Positions 1 through 10,786 are shown, numbered from the stretch's first letter. The stretch: DNA of 64,000 bases from Bathynomus jamesi (GCA_023014485.1 JAJOZX010001860.1:248001-312000), one strand, 5' to 3'. Made by a program: numbers and translations. The notes: generated by a model from the sequence alone, not told the origin.

Positions 1-131
1 TTCCCTTCTTTTTAAAATTAACTTTGCGCCGCAGTGCCGGATGCCAATCTAGTACTTGGGCGCTGGTGACCCTGGCATTAGTTAATTATCTACGTAAACT
101 TGTAAAGGTCTAAATAAATAAAACCGGACTC
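1..131. other. Uncharacterised left edge
   Basis: No gene or repeat is recognised here. The neighbouring BEL/Pao protease frame stops at its border, so this is either the flank of the truncated element or unrelated DNA. Confidence 0.4.
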
Positions 132-803
132 TTACAGGCCAACTTCATAACAACCATCTCTGAACCCAATACCTTTTTCAAATTGCTCTAAAACATCACT
201 GTTCACTGTACTCGCCTGCTTCTCCTGTTTGTCCTTTATGCCAATGGATTCAAGTTCCCAAAAGGCTTTCAAATGCCTTTCCAAACCATGGCTATTCTCC
301 TCAGTCTTAACAAAAAGAGCTTTAACCTCCACTTCATTGCAATAGCTACCATGTAGCATCCAGCCTAGCGTACTTTGAATAGCTACCGGATCTCGAGATG
401 TGCGGACAATATTACCAGTGATGAAGTTCCAGTCAACTCCAATCAAAAGACTAATATTTTCTGTTCCTTCAAACTTATTATTGCCCAAATTAATTCCTTT
501 AACTTGCAATTCTTGGACACATGCCATATCTAAACAAGTAGTGACTGGAGCACAAAGTTCCTCAATCTCTACAGCTTGGACCTTGATAGTGGGACTTTGT
601 GGTAACAACCCCTTAACCAGAACTTCGACCTTCTTAACTTTGGTTCGGTTTTGAACGGAACCCCCAAACCCAGAAATTCTTAAATTTTCCCTCTTAAGTT
701 CTTTAAACTTCAATTTTCTGGAAATTCTGGTCTTAATAAAGCTACACTGGCTACCACTATCAAACAACACTCTTACAGTAGCTTCTCCATCATTCCCTCC
801 CAA
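132..803 (-). pseudogene. BEL/Pao retropepsin (DUF1758-like) fragment
   Basis: This frame encodes an aspartic protease of the retropepsin fold that would cut the retrotransposon polyprotein. The catalytic block is LFDSGSQCSFI near residue 14, where DSG replaces the usual DTG, which is normal for BEL elements. A hydrophobic LLIGVDW block lies near residue 120. The typical BEL linker HLKAFWELESIGI leads toward the reverse transcriptase and the frame then stops after YEVGL. The true protein would be continuous with the Gag frames upstream, but frameshifts separate them. The first codon of the listed frame is not a natural start. Confidence 0.82.
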
Positions 804-1429
804 TTAATAATGCTGCAGCTGTTTGCAATAATCCTCCTTTACTTTTACTCCCTTTCATAGCAGTGGCATGTGCCACTGATGTCTCTATTTCTGGGGTAGG
901 CCTACTAGAGATGTTTTCACACAATAATGGCTGATGCTGGCCATGGCATTTTTTGCACAAAGTTTTAAACTTACAAAACCTTGCTCTGTGACCTTTCAAA
1001 AAACATTTAAAACATGCTGTGGACTTAGTTAACCTGTCCTTTCTCTCCTCAACAGGTAAAGCCTCAGCCACCTTACATTTATATGACTTGTGGTTGCCTT
1101 CGCAAAATATGCATTCCTTGATTCCCTTTAATTTATTCTCAGAGGATGCATGTAGATTATAGAGCTGACACTGTACCTGGGCTATTCCATTTTGTAGAAA
1201 CTTTGGTGCTGTGCCTGCCTTTGTCCCCTTGTTTAACATTCCACTGTGCAAACTCAATTCCCTCTCGTCTTGCTAATTCTGTGCTTAAAAGACTTAACAT
1301 CTGCTGAAGGGGCATGTACACATGTTCTGTAGAGTGTCCCCTACTTAATTCAAGCAAAATTGAGCTAGGCAATTTAAACTCCAGTATAGTGACCAACATT
1401 ATACCATACCTTTCCATTCCTACACCCAA
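790..1429 (-). pseudogene. BEL/Pao Gag C-terminal part with zinc knuckles
   Basis: Two overlapping frames (1157-1429 and 790-1257) cover the C-terminal half of Gag. The second carries cysteine-histidine boxes around CIFCEGNHKSYKC and CFKCFLKGHRARFCK, the nucleic-acid-binding knuckles typical of BEL Gag. A stop at about 1454 and a frame change near 1200 break the continuity with the DUF1759-like part upstream and with the protease downstream. The role in a live element would be packaging of the RNA template. Confidence 0.78.
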
Positions 1430-1453
1430 GTTGTCCAGGGACCTAGTTCTAAC

Positions 1454-2163
1454 TTAAAATTCCTCATATAACTGCCGTAACTGCTTTACACTATTGGGAT
1501 TATTAACAGGTGGTATAGCTAAAAGTTCGCGGAGGTGGCTTTTAATTAAGAACTCTGGCTTACCAAACCGTTTCTTTAATATATCCCAAGCCACATTATA
1601 ATTAGCCTCTGTTAATGCTAATCCTGCTATTGTCTTTGCTGCCTCCCCTTCCAAGAAGGACTGCAAATAATTAAACTTCTCCACCGCACTTAACACCTGA
1701 CTAGAATAAACTGCTGATTGAAAACTGTCTGCCCATCCTTGCCATTCCTGAATACTCCCAGAAAATGTTTTGAGTACAAGCCTCGGTAATTGAACTGCAG
1801 ATCTGTTAACCTTAACTTCACAAACACCATTTGTTGAGGGTTGTCTTTCATTATTAGACTTAGTCTCTAACTGTACTGAGCTGCTAAACTCTTTTGCTCT
1901 GTGGCATACTTTAATTATATCATCAATAATCTCTTCAAAGTAAATTATGTTATTTTCTATTTCATCCTCTTCTATAAGAGCCTCAATTTTAACATTTACT
2001 TCGCTTAGAGCAACCTTTTTAGTTTCTAATATGGAAAGCTGCGCAGTCACTAAGCTTAAATCCTCTTGCTCTATGGCAGAATCTATAGTGGCAATAACCT
2101 TTGTAATTAGACCTTTGTAGGCGCTTCTCCTTTTTTTAAACTTGTTCAATTCAGTTGCATTCA
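1454..2163 (-). pseudogene. BEL/Pao Gag N-terminal part (DUF1759-like)
   Basis: The frame starts at an ATG at 2163 (MNATELNKFKKRRS). It has a charged helical N-terminus and then the DUF1759-like capsid block LPRLVLKTFSGSIQEWQGW, followed by FNYLQSFLEGEAAKTIAGL and WDILKKRFGKP. It ends prematurely at LYEEF. In the family this block continues through HV-AL-ALG motifs, which here appear in another frame. It sits about 80 bases downstream of the LTR and primer site, as expected for gag. The premature stop makes it a pseudogene. Confidence 0.85.
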
Positions 2164-2225
2164 TCTTCAATGCAAACAACAATTGGGCTCAATGCCAAAT
2201 AAGCTGAATACTCAGTCTTGGGCTA

Positions 2226-2246
2226 GAATCCGATTTCGAAGGACCA
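2226..2246 (-). other. Putative tRNA primer-binding site of the BEL element
   Basis: Directly after the LTR end on the minus strand the sequence reads TGGTCCTTCGAAATCGG, starting with the TGG that pairs with a tRNA CCA tail and including a TTCGAA like the tRNA T-loop. I do not assign the tRNA. Confidence 0.6.
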
Positions 2247-2853
2247 TGTTATTTTTTTTTTAATTGGGTTCAGAATCCCAGCTGAGCCGTGAACGGCCAA
2301 GCTCTGAAGGGCCAGTTTAACCTACAGCCCAAGTTAAGCTAGACCAAAAACTTACGGACTTGGAGGTCCTATTAGGTCCTACCTTAGGGTTGCTGACTCG
2401 ATGTGGGCCTACCTTAGGCCTCAGTTGGACAAAATTAAGATAAAAAACAAAAGGGGCACTATTTATGGTCTTCTTTCTAAACCTTGCAACAACAACACAA
2501 CCTGCACCATTGCACGATGCAACAATCTGTATCTAAACAACCAAACTGAATTGCAAGAGAGCTCTCTATAAGACCACGCCCTGTAAGTGCCGCATTCAAT
2601 AAACGAGTAGGGAGGACGCGCAGCGCCCCAAAAAATGATGCCACAAGAGTGCCTAAACAATGATGCCACAAGAGCCCAAAAATGCTAGCTCTAAATTAAG
2701 TGAATTTTTCACTAACCTTACAATTATGAGATGGATATATATATATGTATATACACCTTAACTTAATATATACAAGCAATGCTGCATCAATCAGCTTAGT
2801 CATCATATCGCCTCGGGACAACAATGGTTCTTCCTCTTCTAGATTTTCTAACA
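2247..2853 (-). repeat. BEL/Pao LTR, copy 1 (5' LTR of the truncated element)
   Basis: On the minus strand the LTR runs from TGTTAGAAAATC to ATAACA (607 bp), with canonical TG...CA ends. The ends were set by comparison with the solo copy at 6075-6666, which has a 5-bp duplication. It adjoins a primer-binding-like site and gag. Confidence 0.85.
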
Positions 2854-3433
2854 ATTGTTGTCCCAAGGCGATATGATGACTAAGCTGAGTGATGCAGTAT
2901 TGCTTGTATATATTAAGTTAAGGTGTGTGTAATATGTATCCATCTCATAATTGTAAGGGTAGTGAAAAATTCACTTAATTTAGAGCTAGCATTTCTGGGC
3001 TCTTGTGGCATCATTGTTTGGGCACTTTTGTGGCATCATTTTTTGGGGGCACTGGCGCGTCCTTTCTACTCGTTTGTTGAATGCGGCACTTACAGGGCGT
3101 GGTCTTATAGAGCGCTCTCTTGCAATTCAGTTTGGTTGTTTAGATACAAGATTGTTGCATCGTGCAATGGTGCAGGTTGTGTTGTTGCATGCTTTAGAAA
3201 GAAGACCATAAATAGTGCCCCTTTTGTTTTTTATCTTAATTTTATGCAACTGAAGCCTAAGGTAGGCCCACATCGAGTCAGCAACCCTGAGGTAGGACCT
3301 AATAGGACCTCAAAGTCCCTAAGTTTGTTTAAACGAGCATAACTTGGGCTGTAGGTTCAAGTAGCCCCCCAGAGCTTGGCCGTTCAAAGCTCAGTTGGGA
3401 TTCTGAACCCAATCAAATAAAATAAAATAACAG
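2854..3433 (+). repeat. BEL/Pao LTR, copy 2, inverted and lacking its first ~28 bases
   Basis: This is the same LTR in the opposite orientation, beginning at ATTGTTGTCCC immediately after the start of copy 1 and ending AATAACA. With copy 1 it forms a palindrome of about 580-bp arms and almost no spacer. The arms differ by scattered substitutions and small indels. No internal BEL sequence follows; a LINE begins directly at 3434. Confidence 0.82.
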
Positions 3434-3436
3434 TAT

Positions 3437-3973
3437 GTGTACGCCTTGAAGGAAATGGTCCGTAAATACCAAACTCTGGATGTTAATGTATTTTTGTGTT
3501 TCATGGTTGCCTCTAAAGCATTTGATCGTGTTAATCATAACAAATTATTCATGAAACTTGTAAATCGTAATGTACCTAGTTACTTGGTCCGTATATTAAT
3601 ATTCTGGTATGATCACCAGACAATGATTGTAAGATGGGGTGTGGTTAATTCAGAGTCATTCTCTGTGACCAACGGTATCAGGCAGGGAGGGATACTATCC
3701 CCTTACTTATTCAATGTTTATATGGCTAATCTATCTGTTGTGCTGAACACTTGTAAAATAGGCTGCTATACTGGTACAATGATTGTCAATCATCTAATGT
3801 ATACAGATGATCTAGTTCTTATTTCTCCATCTGCAAAAGAGCTCAGCACACTTTTGAAGGTGTGTGAAAGGTATGGGAAGGATAACGACATAAAATATAA
3901 TCCTGCTAAAAGTCATGTTATGATTATGAAGACCAAGGCTTACAAGTATATAAAATTTCTGAATTTCAATTGA
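3437..3973 (+). pseudogene. LINE reverse transcriptase fragment
   Basis: The frame shows reverse transcriptase motifs in order: SKAFDRVNHNKLF (palm, first Asp), NGIRQGGILSPYLFNVYM, and the catalytic box as YTDD instead of YADD, followed by CERYGKDNDIKYNPAKSHVM (thumb entry). It lacks the N-terminal endonuclease and the finger motifs, and the frame ends at FLNFN. The next coding stretch is in another frame, so it is inactive. Confidence 0.82.
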
Positions 3974-4152
3974 ATGATATGGTTCTGTCAGAAGTGACCC
4001 AGACTTAGTATTTTGGCCACATACTAACGGATAGTCTTTCAGATGACTGTGATATTCTAAGGTAATGTAGACAATTATATGCTCGGGGAAATACTTTGGT
4101 TAGAAAATTTCATGTGTACATTAGATATTAAGTTGATTTTGTTCAAAACTTT

Positions 4153-4488
4153 TTGTATTCCAATGTATACAGCTCATTTGTAGTGGACTACAGGATGTAT
4201 AATTTGAGGAAATTATGTGTTGCATATAATAATATTTTTAGTTTATTAAGGACTCCAAGATTTGTAAATGGTACTCCTTCTATTGTCAGTATGCTGTTTG
4301 TAGTCAATAAGGTGCCTAACTGTGCCAGTGTCATTCGCAATTTTGTATTTAGATTCATCACTAGGCTTGGTGAGTCAGTCAATAAGATAATAGAAGCCAT
4401 GGTTAGTGGACTGGTCTCCGATATATTTTATAAATCTCAAATCTGGAAGCACTGGCGTAGGCAATTGTATGTTCATTATACACAGTGA
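4153..4488 (+). pseudogene. LINE ORF2 C-terminal tail
   Basis: The frame contains LRKLCVAYNNIFSLLRTPRF and VFRFITRLGESVN, a pattern seen at the extreme C-terminus of some invertebrate LINE polymerases, after the thumb domain. It lies on the same strand 180 bp after the reverse transcriptase fragment and just before the 3' tail. The intervening 180 bp belong to the same element in shifted frames. Confidence 0.6.
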
Positions 4489-4584
4489 TTCACTGACCTA
4501 CTTAGTCAGTGCTCCAGACAACTATCTCTTAATCTTCTATGGACCACTTGCATAGTGTTTGTACTGTTGAGTCTGAAATAAAGT

Positions 4585-4618
4585 GTTTGTTTGTTTGTTT
4601 GTTTGTTTGTTTGTTTTG
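4585..4618 (+). repeat. (TTTG)n microsatellite at LINE 3' end
   Basis: About eight TTTG units follow an AATAAAG. The position at the end of the LINE suggests a 3' tail generated during retrotransposition. Confidence 0.85.
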
Positions 4619-4619
4619 G

Positions 4620-4922
4620 TGTTAAGTCATTCAAACGAGACTGTCGTCTCCTTATGTGCTTTTCAATTGAGATTACCTGCTGATCATTATCAGAGTAAAG
4701 GTCTATAAGTTGTTCGTCATCCATTTCAAGTTCAACTAACTTTGAAATACTCTCATCATTGGCTATTATATCCTTCTTTTGTTTATCCAATTTAAGAATT
4801 ACATCCTCTAAATCTTCCTTGCCTGGTTGTGTAATATTGTTAAAGGTGTTGATGGCCCTAGTAACAGCACCCAACTTCCCACACTTTTTCTTTTTTAATT
4901 GTTACAGTTCATCACTCTCCAT
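4620..4922 (-). pseudogene. BEL/Pao Gag N-terminal fragment
   Basis: The minus strand encodes GAVTRAINTFNNI, then a charged coiled stretch ending EKHIRRRQSRL. The layout is like the N-terminus of BEL Gag before DUF1759. The LINE tail interrupts it at 4620. A short ATG frame upstream (4922) stops early, so the 5' part is damaged. Assignment is by pattern only. Confidence 0.5.
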
Positions 4923-5355
4923 GTTTAAGTGAAAATAGTTTAACTTGAGATTATAATGAAATATAAGGTGAGAAGACATTATCAGAGATGAGAGATCAAA
5001 TAAAATGAGTAATCAGACAAGCAGTCAAGTTTTAAATTTAGTTAAATCCCCCCCAAGTATTTAATTAATGTCAAGATTTAGTCCAATAAGTACCCTAAAC
5101 CTTGAAAGAAAAAATAAGTTTGATTCTGTTTAATCTGGATGCGGCACTCAGTTCTAAGCTTATAAAAGAATGGGACTCCTTAAATGTAAATGTTTCCTAG
5201 TTGGGCCCTAGGTTGTAGATCTAATTAGGCAAGTTTGTTACTTTTGGCTTGATTAGGTTAGGGTTAGGCTAGACCATTTAGCCTAATTCTGCAATTTTTG
5301 TTAAGTAAGGTTAAGCCTAAAGTATGTACAGTAAATTCCCCGCATGAACCACCAA
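4923..5355. other. No gene recognised
   Basis: AT-rich sequence with several TTAGG/CCTAA-like words. No coding region or repeat boundary could be supported. Confidence 0.5.
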
Positions 5356-6700
5356 TGTGAAAAATGCTCTGTATAAATTGGCCCACAAATTGGGGACCAA
5401 TTCATAGTACAGAGCATTTTAATTGGAGTGGGTTAATTTGGGACCCCATTTAACCCACCCCTAATATCTCCAGTCTAACTGTAGAGTAGGTTATGCCTAG
5501 CCTTGTAGGGGTCAGCTTAGAGATTCCGGAAATGGTCTAGAGCGGGCAGAGTAAATTGAGGTCCACAGTAGGAGTCCTCACCAAATTAGGTTAGGATAAT
5601 TTATGAGTTGATGCTAGGTCTTAGACCACAATGTAGGCCTAATTTAACTGGACCTAGTTTATATGTTACCACTAAACTGGGGTTTAGAAATACAATTGTT
5701 CATTTACTGAGTGTTATTAGATAAGTCCTGATTTCTTCTTGGAGTCTTTCTTCTAGATGCTTAATTTTTGAGAGCGTACTAGCTGGTGGGAATCTTTTAT
5801 TGTTTTCCAGCCCTTTCGCTCACCATGTCGTTCTTGATGCAAGTCCTTCGTTCCCGGCTTTTTCCACCAGCGTCCTTTTTGTTTGTTGATTGATCGGTAG
5901 TGTATGTCTACTACCGAGCACGCTCTATCACACAGTATATAAATACTAGTGTGGAGAATAACTCTGGTGGTGGGCAACCAATTGGTTTCATCCACCCAGT
6001 TATTGACATAAAAGGCGTTTAATAATTGTTAGATTAACTACCTACCTACTCAGTGGACCATTTTCTTTTCCTTCTGTTATTTTATTTATTTGTTGGGTTC
6101 AAAATCCCAGCTGAGCCGTGAACGGCCAAATTCTAAAGGGCCAGTTCTACCTAGAGCCCAAGTTAAGCTAAAATTAAAACTTACGGATTTGAGATCCTAT
6201 TAGGTCCTACCTCAGGGTTGCTGACTCGATGCGGGCCTACCTTAGACCTTAGTTACATGAATTTAATATAAACACAAAAGGGGTACTATTTATGGTCTTC
6301 TTTCTCAACCTTGCAACAACAACGCAACCTGGACTATTGCACAATGCAACAATCTTGTATCTAAACAACCAAACTGAATTGCAAGAGCTCTCTATCAGAC
6401 CACACCCTGTACGTACGACATCCCACAAACGAGTAGAAAAGACGCGCAGCGCCCCAAAATGATGCCACCAGCGTCCCAAACACTGATGCCACAAGAGCCC
6501 AAAAATGCTAGCTCTAAATTAAGTGAATTTTTCACTAACCTTAAAATTATGAGATGGATATATATACACCTTAACTTAATATATACAAGCAATGCTGCAT
6601 CAATCAGCTTAGTCATCATATCGCCTTGGGACAACAATGGTTCTTCCTCTTCTAGATTTTCTAACACCTTCCAACTACTTACACGTATCAGTTTTCCATA
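5356..6700 (+). repeat. Family A LTR-like repeat, copy 1, interrupted by a solo BEL LTR
   Basis: This stretch matches the repeats at 22854-23562 and 25948-26729. It begins TGTGAAAAATGCTCTG and ends CAGTTTTCCATA. A TATA-like element lies inside the shared sequence (AGTATATAAATACTAGTG near 5934). Copy 1 has an extra 60-bp segment near its start that folds back on the first 15 bases. It is split by the solo LTR at 6075-6666. No target duplication is visible for this copy. Confidence 0.75.
6075..6666 (-). repeat. Solo BEL/Pao LTR with 5-bp target-site duplication
   Basis: The third copy of the BEL LTR, TGTTAG to ATAACA on the minus strand, is flanked on both sides by CCTTC (6070-6074 and 6667-6671). 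The surrounding family A sequence has uninterrupted counterparts near 23530 and 26690, which show the empty site. A solo LTR of this kind normally arises by recombination between the two LTRs of a full element. Confidence 0.93.
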
Positions 6701-7701
6701 TGCCGTGTACCCGTGTGTCCCCCTCATTTCCATCACTGTTATTTACAATAAACAAACTCTAAGCAACGTTGAATACTTTGAATATGATTCCATCAACTTT
6801 TAACCTGCAGTTGAGTCATTAGGTTATCGGCCTCCAGCATCTAAGATTGGCTGCAAAAATAGCCACCGTCTGAGTTGCATGATTATAATATTGCATTTTT
6901 AAAGAATATCTCTTACCTAAGAAACTATAAATTAAATACACAATTTTTAATATAAAATATACTTTGAAATTACATCATAAAAATTGCTCAACTCACCCTC
7001 ATTTTGAAAAGGTTTATACCTATTTCTCACTGGTGTTATAAGCGCAGACATTTTCAATAATCCCCGAAACTATATGTATATACAGAGGCGGATTAAGACA
7101 CCTCGGGGCCCGAGGCAATGAAGAATATGGGGGCCATTTTCTATAGCTTCTTATTAACAATACATATACATGTACAGTACATACTACATTTACACGAATT
7201 AATTATATGTACGGTGCTCAGGCTAATTGAGAAACAAACTTAAAAGTACCTTAACACAGTGTATTTTGCCGTTTGCCAAAACCAAACAGTATTAAACAAA
7301 CTTTACTTTAAGCCAATTTCTTAACAACCGGTTCTAATAAAGATAGGGGTGTAGATCGGCGAGCGCCAATGGCGCGAATCATTAAGCTAGGGGGTCTGGG
7401 GTAAGCGGTAGCTCCCCCAGCGGGGTCCGGGGAGGAGACCCGGAAGCCAACGCATTTCAGCTTTTCCAAACAGCATTTTGTAACATTTTGGCAGAAATTA
7501 TTTAACATATTGTTTATACTCACTAATGACATAATTATCTAAAAATAAACTAATTTTTCATCGAAAAATAAATAAATATTGAAACGACCACTGCTTATGA
7601 TACGTTATATTTTTCTATAAAATCTTGAAATTGTTTTTAAAAAACTAGATATAAATTTACCTTCTCAATCATGCTGTCTCATTCAAGAAGTTTCCATATA
7701 G
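6701..7701. other. No gene; one orphan hAT-like end at 7083
   Basis: At 7083 the sequence CAGAGGCGGATTAAGACACC followed by CGGGGCCCGAGGC looks like a hAT terminus of the CAGNGGCGGATT type, but no partner end was found. The rest has no supported gene. Confidence 0.5.
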
Positions 7702-8074
7702 CCAGTTCGCAGGGGCGCATTTACAGTGTGCGGGGCCTTGGGCAAACTATTTCTCGGGACGTATTATTTTAGTGTGTTAATGAATGACAACATTTTGTAG
7801 TGCACATAACAGATATATTTTTTTAACACACAAAACACACATGCGGAAGCCATTCGGCTTATTAATGTGATATTAAAGATTATAACTTAACTATGTACAC
7901 ATACAGTGTATACAGCTACACTAGTAGACTACACAGTTGTAATGCACTTAATAAACATCTACACAGTTATTGTAATGCACTTAATAAACAGCTACACAGT
8001 TGTAATGCACTTAATAAACAGCTAAACTGTACAGCTTACTGTACTGTAGATAGAGTGTAGATTTGTAATGAGTA

Positions 8075-8530
8075 TTACATAGGACGTCTCCTGGCATTTT
8101 GTTTGGAAAACTGCGTGATTGTGTCCTCGAAACTCACCGACTGCAACACCTCATGCTCTATACTCAACAGTGCCAGGGACGAAAGGCGCTCCTGGCCCAT
8201 CGTGGAGCGAAGGTAATTTTTTATCAGTTTGACTTTCGAGAATGAACGTTCACCAGAACAGTTCGTGACAAACATACACAGGTATATTCTCATTGCTATT
8301 TCCATGTTTGGGAATGTTCCTTTCAGTTCGTTTGTGTTTATATGCCGATAAAATCTGTTGTACATGTCTTCACGTTCCGTCTGGGATTCTGTTTCACTTT
8401 CGGTGAGTTTCATTAGGGCAGCGAACTGCACAACTTCTGTTACCAGCTCTTTCTCCAGATCAGCCGGATAGCATTCTACTAGATGTTCAGCTGACCGTCG
8501 AAGACTGTCAATGTCCAGGACTAGAAGGAA
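8075..8530 (-). pseudogene. hAT transposase C-terminal dimerisation domain
   Basis: The frame encodes a region with NCSGERSFSKVKLIKNYLRS and ERLSSLALLSIEHEVL. The ERSFSK-LK-L-RS...RL--L-----E pattern is the hAT C-terminal (Dimer_Tnp_hAT) signature, which carries the conserved E/W/hydrophobic dimerisation surface. It is the terminal part of the transposase whose N-terminal pieces lie at 8604-9866. Sequence to about 8530 extends the same domain upstream in a second frame. Confidence 0.85.
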
Positions 8531-8603
8531 ATAAAAAAATCAAAATCTTTTCTGCAGGACAGCGTACGCTTCTAGACGAGTGTTCAGAGTGGTACACAGT
8601 TTA

Positions 8604-9005
8604 TCAATTATTTATCGGTAGAAATGCACTGGTCCGAAATGAATCGCTTAGTGTCAGGTTCGTATTTTCGGCAGTTCCGATTTTGTCATGATGGCGCTTT
8701 CTCTTCTTTGTGCGTTGAGTCGATTCCTTGTATACTCGATGACCACACTTTCTGATGCCCTGGTCCTCGAATTCGTCAAATCTTGATCTGAGATCTTCAA
8801 CAAATTGCAGGAGTGATTTCAGCAAAAGGGTGGCTGAGTCTAACGACATTCCTTGTTTTTGCAGAGATGCATTCTTTTTTTGGAATCGTTCGAGAATAGT
8901 TTTCCATAAAACCAATAAAATGGCTGTTTCGAGTTGTTGAAGCTGTTTAGACAATCCCCTGGCTTCGATCCTGGGAGTCGTGTCCACGAATTGCTAGTAC
9001 TCGTG
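8604..9005 (-). pseudogene. hAT transposase middle fragment with deletion junction
   Basis: The frame begins DTTPRIEARGLSKQLQQLE and continues with a helical stretch containing DLRSRFDEFEDQG and a lysine-rich KKRKRHH segment, as in the vertebrate ZMYM1-like hAT transposases. Upstream, near 8975-9005, VDVIKYITSRVLAIRG is joined almost directly to it. In full transposases several hundred residues, including two catalytic acids, lie between these blocks, so an internal deletion is visible here. Confidence 0.78.
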
Positions 9006-9030
9006 ACGTGATATACTTGATAACGTCGAC

Positions 9031-9866
9031 TCAGTGCCGCAAAACTTCCTGCCAGTAGTTGCACTCCTTTTCAAACTGGCTCACCAGTTTCGAATCAACA
9101 CGGCCGGAGACAGACTTTCTAACCAACAAATATCTCATCGACTCCATATGTTGCTCACATTTTCCGTGTGCTTCGACCGATTGTCTACCATGCCTCCAGT
9201 CGTTGAACCCGATTGTGAACTTGCTGTCCGCCCTCGACATTAATTTACAGACAAAACAGTAAACACAGCCTGTGGACTCAGAATAGCACAGCCATGACAC
9301 CTCAATCCTCTCATTCGTCAGGCTATGTTTCTTAACAAATAATGTCCTCGTACATCGGCGTGTTGTACCACTTTCAGTAGTTGAAGAGTTACTGAAGTCG
9401 CTGTCATAATTTTGGCAATCTGATGTTCCCCGCTCTATCCAGAACTCTCTAAAGTCATCGGTCAGCACTTGTGGCCACAAACCAATGTCATTAATTGCAT
9501 GTCCTGAAGCTGGTGGGCCTGCTGAACGCACTGACGTAGACGGGTCTTCTGAAGACGCAGCTGCTGATGTAGCGGAGGCAACTGGTGGGCCTGCTGAAGG
9601 GGTTGACGTAGACGAGTCTCCTGAAAATGCAGCTGCTGGGCTTGCTGAACACACTGACGTAGACGCGTCTTCTGAAAACGCAGCTCCTGAAGTAGCGGAG
9701 GCAGCTGTGGGCCTGCTGAAGGGGCTGACTTAGTTGCTGATGATTTAATCCAATTAGTCAGTTTCGGCACCGTCGCAAGAAACTCTTCTCTGCTCTTCTT
9801 ATCCTTACGCTTTTCACTACTGGGTTTATATTTCCTCCTTCGATCCCGGTTACGGCTCGTTTCCAT
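9031..9866 (-). pseudogene. hAT transposase N-terminus: basic leader, repeat linker, TTF-type zinc finger
   Basis: From an ATG at 9866 the minus strand reads METSRNRDRRRKYKPSSEKR, a strongly basic leader, then a Ser/Ala/Pro linker made of repeated units (9500-9725), then a TTF-type finger: WLCYSESTGCVYCFVCKLM, FNDWRHG and a downstream HGKCEQH. This finger binds the transposon ends in the family. The leader and the finger are in different frames, so at least one indel lies in the linker repeats. The stop after VLRH is another break. Confidence 0.8.
9500..9725 (-). repeat. Coding minisatellite inside hAT linker
   Basis: Related units with the words GCCTGCTGAA, ACGTAGACG and GAAGACGCAGCTGC recur three to four times. 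They encode a Ser/Thr/Pro/Ala-rich linker. Unit-length changes here probably caused the frame break between the leader and the zinc finger. Confidence 0.65.
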
Positions 9867-10320
9867 GTTGTACGTATTACAATGCCAACAATAAGAACAT
9901 AAATCATGAATCTGCAACAGAAACAAGAAGAAGTAAGTTAGTAACAACATTAGAAATGAGTAACACTAACAAGAACAACAAATTAAACACCATCAAAGCG
10001 GATATTAGAATGCCTGATGCCATGCCGCCTGCCGGAAAAAGTAAAACTTGTCGCAGATGGCAAATACGTGACGTTTAATTTTTTTCAATTGAAATTTGCG
10101 GGGCCCATCGGGCGCGGGGCCTTGGACATTTGCCCGGTGCGCCACCCCCTAAATGCGGCCCTGCCAGTTCGTTCTACGATGGTTGATTATCAACAAACGG
10201 TTCGGTGATCCAATCAAAATTTAACAACAGGTTCAGGCGAACCGGACCGAACTGGTCCCAGCACACTCCTGCTTTAGGGCCTATAAAACATGAAATAAAA
10301 CAGGGAATTTGCCAGTTTGT

Positions 10321-10786
10321 GTACTCTGTCATATTTATAGTTACCGATTTATGTGTAAATGTTGGTACTATAATTATAATGATGGTAATAATAGTTAATT
10401 GATTGTTAATGAATGATTGTTAATGATAAGGCTGGAGGTCACCAGATCTTTGCAAATCAATTTATGTTATTAATTAGGTTGATTGATAGAATAAGTTTTC
10501 TTTCTTTATTAAACAAAATAAATTATTTATGAATGATGCAAAATGTAAGTTGGTTGTTTGTTTACATTCGAAATAATGTGTACACTTGAATAATGACTTC
10601 AATATAATAATGACTTGATATTAATAACGCGCGAAGTATTGATTAGTCTTTATATAAAGTTAGGTGAATGACACGAGGCCTAAATGGGGCCTGCACAAAA
10701 AATGTTTACATAGTGGTTGCTCTCGGGTCACTGGTCTTCAAAGAGAGAGATCGAAGCGCGTCCAGAAGTCCTTGTAACGAAGTTGA
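10321..10786 (+). repeat. Family C repeat, copy 1
   Basis: This ~465-bp stretch is repeated in direct orientation at 12961-13418 with high similarity, from TTACCGATTTATG to GTAACGAAGTTGAGGT. It contains runs of TTAATGAATG-like words and a TATATAAAG box near 10650. The following sequences differ between copies. It could be a promoter-bearing LTR or untranslated region of an unrecognised element. Confidence 0.75.

Larger units (their letters stand above)
132..2853 (-). mobile_element. Truncated BEL/Pao LTR retrotransposon (LTR, primer site, gag, protease)
   Basis: Reading the minus strand, the order is LTR (2853-2247), primer-binding-like site, Gag, zinc knuckles and retropepsin, which is the BEL/Pao order. 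Reverse transcriptase, RNase H and integrase are absent: the reading frame ends at 132 soon after the block that follows the BEL protease. At least three frame breaks divide gag and protease, so the copy is dead. The structure is seen directly; assignment to BEL/Pao rests on the DUF1759-like and DUF1758-like blocks. Confidence 0.85.
3434..4620 (+). mobile_element. 5'-truncated non-LTR retrotransposon with (TTTG)n tail
   Basis: A LINE 3' half starts abruptly at the LTR border within the reverse transcriptase palm and ends in a short untranslated region and a TTTG microsatellite tail. Downstream of the tail the sequence resumes as a BEL gag fragment on the other strand, so the LINE appears to have inserted into an older BEL copy. 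The clade is not certain; CR1/L2-like or a relative is likely. Confidence 0.75.
7710..10163 (-). mobile_element. Internally deleted hAT transposon (ZMYM1-like transposase), 8-bp TSD
   Basis: The element is flanked by perfect CCAGTTCG duplications at 7702-7709 and 10164-10171. Its ends are CAGGGGCGCATTTACAG on the left and, inverted from the right, CAGGGCCGCATTTAGGGG. An 8-bp duplication with CAG-starting ends is diagnostic of hAT. The transposase is on the minus strand and lacks its central portion, so the copy is non-autonomous. Confidence 0.93.

Noticed and set aside
7083..7160. A complete second hAT element starting at 7083
   Set aside because: The end resembles a hAT terminus, but no matching right end or 8-bp duplication was found.
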